Origin: Actinomycetes bacterium
GTDB lineage: Bacteria; Actinomycetota; Actinomycetes; Mycobacteriales; Mycobacteriaceae
NCBI GenBank assembly: GCA_023388385.1
Contig: JAEWGK010000209.1
Coordinates: forward strand, 1 to 5,502
Direction of reading: 5' to 3'
DNA length: 5,502 nt
Made by a program: the position numbers and the translations under genes. Each line of letters begins with the position of its first letter. The first letter of the stretch is position 1. Below the pieces are notes generated by a model that was not told where the DNA came from, did not search any database, and saw only the letters and a list, made by a program, of their open reading frames with translations. Below, one piece after another: positions 1 through 4,215 of the stretch.

Positions 1-37
1 CGGCGCCGCCGGGGCGGGGTCCGTCCCGTGGCCGCGT

Positions 38-47
38 CCGGGCCCGG
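38..47. other. GC palindrome just past the hydrolase stop
   Basis: A perfect 10-bp palindrome, CCGGGCCCGG, lies 2 bp beyond the hydrolase stop codon. It could form a small hairpin in the 3' end of that transcript. There is no T-tract, so it does not look like a standard intrinsic terminator, and palindromes of this length are easily met by chance in DNA this GC-rich. Bases 1-49 otherwise show nothing I can identify. Confidence 0.2.
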
Positions 48-49
48 CG

Positions 50-979
50 CTACGCCGCGAGCGCGGCGAGGGCCCGCTCGAACTCCGCGACGACGGCGTC
101 GCGGTCGACGGCCCCGAGGACGTCGGCGTCGGGCTCGCCCGGCACCGCCCGCACCGCGCCGCGGTCTCCGCCCACGGCGCGCACGCGGGCCGGGTGCCGG
201 GGCGCGTCGACGGTGCCGCAGGCGGCCATCGCGGCCAGGAGGTCGTGCACCTGGGCCAGGTAGCCCAGGCCCTCCCCGCGGTGGAAGCCGAAGTAGAACC
301 GCAGCGCGTCGGCGATGACCTGCATCAGGTCCGCCGGCAGGCCGAGGCCGCGCCAGCGGTCGACGTCGCCCGGATCGACGGTGACGGTCTCCGTCACCTG
401 GAGCATGCACAGCAGGGGCCGCGGGATTCCCTCCGCGCCGAGGACCGCAGCCACCGCATCCGGGTCGACGTGGAAGTTCCACTCCGCCGTCGGCGTCGTG
501 TTGCCCGGGTAGTCCAGCGCGCCGCCCATGACGGTCAGCGAGTCGAAGCGGCGGACCAGATCCAGGTGCCGCGCCGCCGTCGTCAGCGGGCCGGTGATCA
601 GGAGATCGCAGGGGCCGTCGTCAAGCACGCTCCCCCACAGCAGCGGGGCACCGCCCGTCATCCCGCACGACTCCGGGTCGTCCGCCGCGTTCGGCGGGCG
701 GACGAAGCCCAGGCCGAACTCGCCGTGGGTCTCCGGCGTGGTCACCAGCGGCACCCGCAGCGGGGCTCCGTAGCCCGCGGCCACCGGCACATCGGACAGC
801 CCGACGAGATCGAGGACCAGGCGGGAGTTCGCCGCGGCCCGGCACACCGTCGTGTTGCCGGCGGTGGCGGTCACCGCGGCGAGCTCCACCTCGCCGAGGC
901 GGTGCAGACCCGCGAGGTAGACGAGGGCGAGCATGTCGTCGATGCCGGTGTCGACGTCGGCGATGAGGCGGCGGGTCAT
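50..979 (-). CDS. Nucleoside hydrolase (IUNH family)
   Basis: This 309-residue cytoplasmic enzyme is predicted to hydrolyse the N-glycosidic bond of ribonucleosides, releasing base and ribose for salvage. The family's calcium-binding N-terminus is plain: DVDTGIDD at residues 8-15, with Asp8, Asp10, Asp14 and Asp15. Further family landmarks follow in order: GNTT at 41-44, THGEFGLG at 84-91, TGPLTTAA at 129-136, MGGA at 151-154, TAEWNFHVDPDA at 164-175, and the catalytic/calcium pair His245-Asp246 in QVHDLLAA. Length is normal for the family (about 310). The start at 979 is chosen because GGAGG lies 7 bases upstream (987-991) and the DxDxGxDD motif then sits at the usual distance from the start. 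An in-frame ATG at 1033 would add 18 residues unlike the family. The start overlaps the stop of a 39-codon ORF (ATGA), which suggests translational coupling. Substrate preference (purine, pyrimidine or broad) cannot be read with confidence. Confidence 0.93.
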   Translation of the reverse strand: MTRRLIADVDTGIDDMLALVYLAGLHRLGEVELAAVTATAGNTTVCRAAANSRLVLDLVGLSDVPVAAGYGAPLRVPLVTTPETHGEFGLGFVRPPNAADDPESCGMTGGAPLLWGSVLDDGPCDLLITGPLTTAARHLDLVRRFDSLTVMGGALDYPGNTTPTAEWNFHVDPDAVAAVLGAEGIPRPLLCMLQVTETVTVDPGDVDRWRGLGLPADLMQVIADALRFYFGFHRGEGLGYLAQVHDLLAAMAACGTVDAPRHPARVRAVGGDRGAVRAVPGEPDADVLGAVDRDAVVAEFERALAALAA

Positions 980-1095
980 CGGCTCACCTCCCGGGCGTGC
1001 GAACCATCCCCGGATGGCTTCCACATCCTCCATTCGGCACCCGGGGTCTCCGAGGCTTCCACCCCGTCAGGGCACGTTCCGTCGAGGACGTCCAT
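976..1095 (-). CDS. Small ORF (39 aa) translationally coupled to the nucleoside hydrolase
   Basis: I do not recognise this protein. The case for it being real is its translation signals. AAGGAG (1105-1110) lies 9 bases before the ATG at 1095, and its TGA overlaps the hydrolase ATG as ATGA, the usual sign of coupling in actinobacterial operons. The peptide begins MDVLDGTCPDGVEASETPGA, is acidic at first, carries WRMW at residues 22-25, and ends in a more basic, polar tail (SHAREVSR). It has one Cys (residue 8), no signal peptide and no membrane segment. Third-position GC is somewhat lower than in the neighbouring genes, which argues mildly against long selection as protein. It may be a small accessory protein, or a leader ORF whose translation sets initiation at the hydrolase. 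A GTG further upstream in frame (about 1143) lacks a ribosome-binding site. Confidence 0.45.
   Translation of the reverse strand: MDVLDGTCPDGVEASETPGAEWRMWKPSGDGSHAREVSR
987..991 (-). promoter_or_regulatory. Ribosome-binding site of the nucleoside hydrolase
   Basis: GGAGG (within GGGAGGTGA on the minus strand) lies 7 bases before the ATG at 979. This fixes the hydrolase start against the in-frame ATG at 1033. The site sits inside the last codons of the small upstream ORF. Confidence 0.8.
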
Positions 1096-1104
1096 GACCG
1101 CACA

Positions 1105-1110
1105 CTCCTT
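1105..1110 (-). promoter_or_regulatory. Ribosome-binding site of the 39-aa ORF
   Basis: AAGGAG on the minus strand, 9 bases before the ATG at 1095. It is as strong as the hydrolase's own site and is the main reason to treat the small ORF as translated. Confidence 0.6.
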
Positions 1111-1162
1111 CCCCACGGCGGCGAACTCACTGAATCGCGTCACTGCTTCGGCTTTCTCCCCG

Positions 1163-1219
1163 CCCCGACGGGGAACCCGTGAGCATCTCCCCGGGGCCGG
1201 TCCGGGGGTCAATCCCCGG
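1163..1219. repeat. Cluster of three GC-rich palindromes in the hydrolase leader
   Basis: Three inverted repeats stand close together: CCCCG-A-CGGGG (1163-1173), CCCCGGGG (1189-1196) and CCGGGG-N6-CCCCGG (1202-1219, spacer GTCAAT). They lie between a candidate minus-strand -10 box and the small ORF, so they could fold in a 5' leader RNA or serve as protein-binding sites. I could not match the stretch to a known riboswitch class by eye. Chance is a real alternative in DNA this rich in G and C. Confidence 0.3.
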
Positions 1220-1238
1220 GTGACGGGCCGCATCCACC

Positions 1239-1244
1239 AGGGTA
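1239..1244 (-). promoter_or_regulatory. Candidate -10 box for the small ORF-hydrolase operon
   Basis: TACCCT on the minus strand fits the actinobacterial TANNNT pattern. It would give a leader of about 140 bases before the 39-aa ORF, containing the three palindromes. No convincing -35 hexamer is seen at 16-18 bp, so support is weak. Confidence 0.25.
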
Positions 1245-1302
1245 CGGCAGAGCGGTCTGGCTCCGGCACGCCCGACGCCCGCACCCGTCGTGGCCCGGTG
1301 GC

Positions 1303-1308
1303 TAGGAT
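1303..1308 (+). promoter_or_regulatory. -10 box of the TetR-like gene, leaderless arrangement
   Basis: TAGGAT matches TANNNT and ends 8 bases before the ATG at 1317, so transcription would begin at or next to the start codon. This favours 1317 over an in-frame GTG at 1290, which would lie upstream of the transcript. AGGA inside the same hexamer could instead act as a ribosome-binding site 9 bases from the ATG, so the leaderless reading is likely but not certain. An inverted repeat, CGACG-N8-CGTCG (1273-1290), sits just upstream and might be an operator. Confidence 0.5.
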
Positions 1309-1316
1309 CGGCGCTC

Positions 1317-2108
1317 ATGGGGACCACGGAATCACCACAGACGCGCATCGGACCGGCCCCCGGGGTACCCATCGCACCGGGGGCCTCGGAGTCGCTGTCC
1401 GCCCGGGACAGCAGGGCCCTGGAGCGACGGAAATACATGATCCGGCGGTTCCTCGGGTTCGTCCGCCACGGCCGGGGGTTCTCGCTGACGATGACGCAAC
1501 TGGCGCAGGGCAGCATGTTCTCCAAGGCGACGTGGTACGGCGCCTACGCCTCCATGTCCGACGTGTGGCTCGATGCCGCGCTGGTGAACGCGGAGCTGCA
1601 GCTGGGGTACTTCACGGACCTCGTCCGGGAGGCCGACGGCGCCGCGGCACGCGCCGCCGACGTGCCGGCCGGCGCCATGCCGCAGCTCATCTCGGCGGTG
1701 TATCTGGCGCACGCCCGCCGCAACCCCGAGCTGTGGGCGGCGGCGACGTCATTCAAAATGATGTGCAAGGCCCCCAATGAGCCGTTCCCCGCGGAGACGG
1801 CGCCGCTGAAGGCCATCGAGGACGCGATCGGGGAGACCGCCGCCGGGCTCATCGATCCGTCGGGCACCGCCGATTCGCGCGACGTCGACGCCCTGCGGGC
1901 GACCGTCGCCGGGTTCATCGTCCTGGAGACCATCGGCCCGGGTTTCCAGTGGTCCGATCCGGGAAGCGGGACCGACTCCGACCATCTGCGCCGCGTCCTG
2001 CGCGGCGCCGGGGCCGTCCACGGCGCTGACGCCACCATTCCGGACGAGGAGCTGTACCGGCTGGCCATGAACGTCGTCGAGGAGCATTCGCGCGACTGGT
2101 GGCCCTGA
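1317..2108 (+). CDS. TetR/AcrR-like transcriptional regulator
   Basis: This 263-residue protein is read as a TetR-type DNA-binding repressor. Residues 37-97 fit the family's N-terminal three-helix domain: a basic first helix (ERRKYMIRRFLGFVRHG, 36-52), then RGFSLTMTQLA (53-63) and FSKATWYGAYAS (68-79), matching the usual 'aGvskgTlYrhFps' helix-turn-helix. The rest is helical and variable, as expected of a ligand-binding and dimerisation domain, with no recognisable ligand motif. It differs from typical members in having about 35 extra, Pro/Ser/Gly-rich N-terminal residues and a total length above the usual 190-220. The helix-turn-helix is also divergent, with the common 'AGV' replaced by SMF. 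The gene is divergent from the nucleoside hydrolase operon and convergent with the MFS transporter at 2166-3356. Either could be its target, and the divergent operon is the simpler guess. The family call is fairly good, but the function is unknown. Confidence 0.72.
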   Translation: MGTTESPQTRIGPAPGVPIAPGASESLSARDSRALERRKYMIRRFLGFVRHGRGFSLTMTQLAQGSMFSKATWYGAYASMSDVWLDAALVNAELQLGYFTDLVREADGAAARAADVPAGAMPQLISAVYLAHARRNPELWAAATSFKMMCKAPNEPFPAETAPLKAIEDAIGETAAGLIDPSGTADSRDVDALRATVAGFIVLETIGPGFQWSDPGSGTDSDHLRRVLRGAGAVHGADATIPDEELYRLAMNVVEEHSRDWWP

Positions 2109-2121
2109 CGGAGGGCATCCG

Positions 2122-2135
2122 CCGTGCCGGCACGG
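2122..2135. terminator. Perfect palindrome in a convergent gap, possible bidirectional terminator
   Basis: CCGTGCCGGCACGG is a perfect 14-bp palindrome. It can form a 5-bp stem with a CCGG loop, 13 bp past the TetR-like stop and 30 bp past the MFS stop on the other strand. Its position between two convergent genes suits a bidirectional terminator. There is no run of T on either side, so termination strength is uncertain. Confidence 0.4.
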
Positions 2136-2165
2136 GTCCGCGGCCGGCATGATCCTGGCTCGCGC

Positions 2166-3356
2166 CTACCGGCCGCGTGCGCGCGCGGCGCGGAGCACCG
2201 CGAGGATCCCGGCCAGCGGGAGGGCCACCGCCACCGCCAGCCCGACGGGGGTGGCGATGCCGACGGCGTCGAGCCCCATCGAATATCCCGCGCCCCCGGC
2301 CAGCTGGATGAAGAAGAACAGCCCGCTGGCGACGGCATGCCGGGGCAGATCGATGCCGACCAGCTCCACCTGCGTGGCGGGGATGATGACGCCCGCCGCG
2401 GCGAATACCCCGGCCAGGCCCACCGCGGCGAGGGCGACGGTCCCCGCCGCCGGCACCGCGGGGATGCCAGCCATCGCGACAATCGCCGCCCCGGCGAGAC
2501 CGGCGGCCGCGGCCCGGGCAACGACGGACGCCATGCGCCCGCGGGATCCCGCCCGCCGGAGGTAGGTCGACCCGCCGACGAATCCGAGCGCCGCCACGGC
2601 GAACAGCACCCCCACGGCCCCCGCGCCGATGCCGCGTGCGGCCAGCGCCTCCGCCCCGTGGGCCAGGACGGCGAAATACCCCATGCTGACCAGGGCGATG
2701 GCCAGAGCGGCGGTGACGAACCGCCGGTTGGCCAGCGCCGACCGGTAGCTGCCCAGGATCTGGTGGATCCCGGCGACGCCCTCCCCGTGCCCGGGGTCGG
2801 GCGCGGCGGCAACCATCATCGCCGCCGCGGCCAGGAGCACTGCGGCGAGCACTCCGAGGAGAACCCGCCACCCCGCGGTGACGCCGAGGCCGGACCCGAG
2901 CAGGGGCGCGAGGTACGGGCACATGGCAACGCCGATGGCCAGCAGCGACAGCGCCGGGACGTGGCGCGCGGCCGGGAGGCTGCGCTGGATGTAGATGCGG
3001 GTGGCCACCGTCGAGGAGCAGCCGAGCAGCCCGATGAGGAACCGGGAGACCAGCATGGCCGCCCACCCCGGTGCGCACAGGGGCACGAGCGCTGCGAGAC
3101 CCCCGCCGGTCAGCCCGATGATGAGCACCCGGCGGGCCCCGATGGCATCGGCGATGAAACCCGACAACGGCATCGACAGCGCGTAGCCGAGCAGGAAGAC
3201 CGAGATGATCGGCGCACCCGACGGCACGCCGTAATCGGCGGCGATGGTCCCGGTGAGCGGGCTCACCGCCGTGTAGGCGATCTGCGGCGCCACGGCCGCC
3301 GCAAACAGCGCCCATTCCGCGTAGCGCGAACGTGGGCGGTATTCATCAGCATTCAT
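2166..3356 (-). CDS. MFS transporter, DHA1 (Bcr/CflA-like) drug-efflux type
   Basis: A 396-residue inner-membrane protein with about 12 hydrophobic segments, the normal MFS size. It probably exports small molecules in exchange for protons. Motif A is present between TM2 and TM3 as GFIADAIGARR (66-76), with Asp70 and two Arg. A conserved TM4 Arg lies in SRFLIGLLG (104-112, Arg105). PYLAPLLGSGLG (147-158) followed by GWR (162-164) matches the TM5 signature of the Bcr/CflA-like antiporters. A longer hydrophilic stretch at about 186-212 joins the two halves. The ATG at 3356 is preferred, with a weak AGGGG 11 bases upstream. An in-frame ATG at 3410 adds 18 residues containing codons rare in such genomes (AGA, TTA) and has no ribosome-binding site. 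The gene is convergent with the TetR-like gene and follows the promoter at 3478-3506, with a 19-codon fragment in between. Substrate cannot be told from sequence. Confidence 0.87.
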   Translation of the reverse strand: MNADEYRPRSRYAEWALFAAAVAPQIAYTAVSPLTGTIAADYGVPSGAPIISVFLLGYALSMPLSGFIADAIGARRVLIIGLTGGGLAALVPLCAPGWAAMLVSRFLIGLLGCSSTVATRIYIQRSLPAARHVPALSLLAIGVAMCPYLAPLLGSGLGVTAGWRVLLGVLAAVLLAAAAMMVAAAPDPGHGEGVAGIHQILGSYRSALANRRFVTAALAIALVSMGYFAVLAHGAEALAARGIGAGAVGVLFAVAALGFVGGSTYLRRAGSRGRMASVVARAAAAGLAGAAIVAMAGIPAVPAAGTVALAAVGLAGVFAAAGVIIPATQVELVGIDLPRHAVASGLFFFIQLAGGAGYSMGLDAVGIATPVGLAVAVALPLAGILAVLRAARARGR

Positions 3357-3409
3357 TACAGTACAAGCCCCTAACCATGGGCGACGCCATCTTTGGACCC
3401 AAATAGCCA

Positions 3410-3469
3410 TCAGTTAGAAATGGCGCATTGCATATGGGCGTACCCGCCACCAACGATCACGAACCTCAT
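3410..3469 (-). pseudogene. N-terminal fragment resembling an FAD/NAD(P)-binding oxidoreductase
   Basis: The ATG at 3469 opens the peptide MRFVIVGGGYAHMQCAISN and then stops. The run RFVIVGGGYA is the first beta strand and glycine-rich turn of a dinucleotide-binding Rossmann fold, exactly as at the N-terminus of pyridine nucleotide-disulphide oxidoreductases and NADH dehydrogenase-like flavoproteins. There the next residue is usually Gly, and here it is His12. Everything downstream that such an enzyme needs is missing, so this is a truncated gene or a chance resemblance. A well-formed promoter ends 8 bases before the ATG, which fits a genuine, leaderless former gene start. The stop overlaps an ATG as TGATG, in frame with the following MFS gene, so the fragment might now act as a short leader ORF for that transporter. 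Confidence 0.45.
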
Positions 3470-3477
3470 ACTGCAAG

Positions 3478-3506
3478 ACTGTAACTGACGGTCCGTCGAC
3501 ACACAA
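3478..3506 (-). promoter_or_regulatory. Sigma-A type promoter with palindromic operator candidate
   Basis: On the minus strand, TTGTGT (3501-3506) is followed after exactly 17 bp by TACAGT (3478-3483), and the ATG at 3469 comes 8 bases later. This is the best-formed promoter in the window and would give a leaderless transcript running through the 19-codon fragment into the MFS gene. GACGG-T-CCGTC, an 11-bp perfect palindrome with one central base (3487-3497), fills the spacer, a typical place for a repressor to block polymerase. The form suits a TetR-type site, but which regulator binds is not shown. Confidence 0.6.
3487..3497. promoter_or_regulatory. Operator candidate GACGGTCCGTC
   Basis: An inverted repeat of 5+5 bp around one T, located between the -35 and -10 boxes of the promoter just described. 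Neither the upstream region of the TetR-like gene nor that of ArsR shows an identical copy, so autoregulation through the same site is not supported and the binding protein remains open. Confidence 0.4.
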
Positions 3507-3580
3507 CCAGAAGGATGCTTCCAGTCGCCTTCGAGGGGTCGTGATGCTCGCCCTCCGGTACGGGCTCAGCAGGGCAGCCG

Positions 3581-3694
3581 CTAGATCTCAACCACCATTC
3601 GCCACCACTTCACCTCCCCGATCGGCACCGGCCGCGGCATCCGGCCGAGCAGCACGTCATCCATCCCGGGTGCATACGGTTGCTCGAGGCCAGG
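3581..3694 (-). other. Short coding-like ORF or C-terminal gene remnant
   Basis: After a TGA at 3695-3697 this frame runs open for 37 codons to a TAG. An ATG at 3664 gives a 27-residue peptide containing MDDVLLGRMPRPVPIGEV followed by KWWRMVVEI. Codons are mostly G/C-ending and the residue pattern looks protein-like. There is no good ribosome-binding site, and I do not recognise a family. It may be the tail of a gene whose body was lost, a small protein, or chance. Confidence 0.22.
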
Positions 3695-3737
3695 TCACCT
3701 TCTCCGTGCATGCCAGCGGCGACGCCCCGTCGGCGGG

Positions 3738-4148
3738 TCAGCGCCCCGCCGACGACCCTCGGCCGGGCGCATGCCCGCGGGCCGCATGGCCGGAGGCGAC
3801 CCGGTGGTGCGGCGGAGTGTCGTAGAGCATGTGCTCCGCGTAGTACAGGATGTTCCGCACCAGCGCGCTGATGTGCTCGTCCGGCTGCCCGTAGAACACG
3901 GTGGCGCCATCGCGGCGTGGGACCACAAGGCCTCCGGCGCGGAGCTTCGCCAGATGCTGCGAGATCGCCGGGACCGGGCGGTCCAGGCGTTCGGCGATGC
4001 TGGATACGCTCATCTCCGTGCCGTCGAGCATGGCGAGGATCGCCAGTCGCGTGCGCTCCGCCAGCAGGCGCAGCACGTCGACGGATGCGTCGAGCTCCAC
4101 GTCCGCCGGGACGGTGGTCCGGGTGTGCCGGGTGTCGGTGTCGGCCAT
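3738..4148 (-). CDS. ArsR/SmtB-family metal-responsive repressor
   Basis: A 136-residue winged-helix regulator that should bind DNA as a dimer and release it on metal binding. Residues 23-88 form the family fold: VDVLRLLAERTRLAILAMLDG (23-43), the recognition region MSVSSIAERLDRPVPAISQHL (46-66), KLRAGGLV (68-75), and the beta wing RRDGATVFYG (78-87). In alpha-5, Asp90, His92 and His106 line up with the Ni/Co ligands Asp91, His93 and His107 of M. tuberculosis NmtR and with the CzrA site. The remaining ligand position (NmtR His104) is Tyr103. The tail is His-rich (His114, His115, His121, His126) and could supply substitute ligands. The ATG at 4148 is chosen because a -10-like CACAAT ends 6 bases before it and because longer versions add Pro/Arg-rich sequence unlike the family. 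The gene follows an MFS permease gene by 67 bp on the same strand, which it probably represses. The metal is not determined. Confidence 0.88.
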   Translation of the reverse strand: MADTDTRHTRTTVPADVELDASVDVLRLLAERTRLAILAMLDGTEMSVSSIAERLDRPVPAISQHLAKLRAGGLVVPRRDGATVFYGQPDEHISALVRNILYYAEHMLYDTPPHHRVASGHAARGHAPGRGSSAGR

Positions 4149-4154
4149 GACCCC

Positions 4155-4160
4155 ATTGTG
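4155..4160 (-). promoter_or_regulatory. Candidate -10 box of the ArsR gene, leaderless
   Basis: CACAAT on the minus strand differs from TATAAT at two positions and lies exactly 6 bases before the ATG, so transcription would start at the A of the start codon. GGGG in the gap is too close to the ATG to be a good ribosome-binding site. GCCCG-G-CGGGC (4160-4170), a perfect 11-bp inverted repeat, abuts the -10 box and could be an operator. No -35 hexamer is evident. Confidence 0.4.
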
Positions 4161-4198
4161 CCCGGCGGGCGTCTGCGGTGCGCCGTCGGGGCAAGATT

Positions 4199-4208
4199 CG
4201 GTCGACCG
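4199..4208. other. Perfect palindrome between the MFS and ArsR genes
   Basis: CGGTCGACCG, a 10-bp perfect palindrome, lies 7 bp past the MFS stop, about 50 bp before the ArsR start. It might be a regulator site or a weak RNA hairpin. It does not resemble the AT-rich operators usual for ArsR/SmtB proteins. Confidence 0.2.
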
Positions 4209-4215
4209 GAACCGC

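Larger units (their letters stand above)
3357..3737. other. Gene-poor stretch of lower GC with possible gene remnants
   Basis: About 380 bp separate the MFS start from the ArsR stop. The part from 3357 to about 3540 is visibly richer in A and T than the flanking genes. It contains the minus-strand promoter at 3478-3506, the oxidoreductase-like fragment at 3410-3469 and the short coding-like ORF at 3581-3694. No intact gene, transposase, terminal repeat or RNA gene is recognisable. Taken together it looks like the scar of a deletion or a decayed locus, which is an inference. Confidence 0.5.

Noticed and set aside
980..1033. Upstream ATG extending the nucleoside hydrolase by 18 residues
   Set aside because: The added residues are unlike the family, and an ideal GGAGG sits before the ATG at 979, placing the DxDxGxDD motif at the usual distance.
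1290..1316. GTG start extending the TetR-like protein by 9 residues
   Set aside because: It lies upstream of the TAGGAT -10 box and has no ribosome-binding site. The ATG at 1317 fits a leaderless start.
194..1780. Long open frame on the plus strand across the hydrolase and the TetR start
   Set aside because: Its Arg/Gly/His-rich translation has no family features and mirrors the third-position GC of the real genes. It is antisense to the hydrolase.
2124..3374. Long plus-strand open frame antisense to the MFS transporter, and another minus-strand frame at 1915-3315
   Set aside because: Both translate to Arg/Gly/Asp- or Arg/Pro-rich sequence without domains, while the 2166-3356 frame has clear membrane helices and MFS motifs.
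3357..3410. ATG at 3410 as start of the central MFS transporter
   Set aside because: The 18 extra codons include AGA and TTA and look non-coding, and there is no ribosome-binding site. Kept only as a possibility because of the TGATG overlap.
3541..3825. Plus-strand 94-codon ORF beginning GTG ATG in the gene-poor stretch
   Set aside because: Ala/Arg/Pro-rich product, no ribosome-binding site, and it runs antisense into the end of the well-supported ArsR gene.
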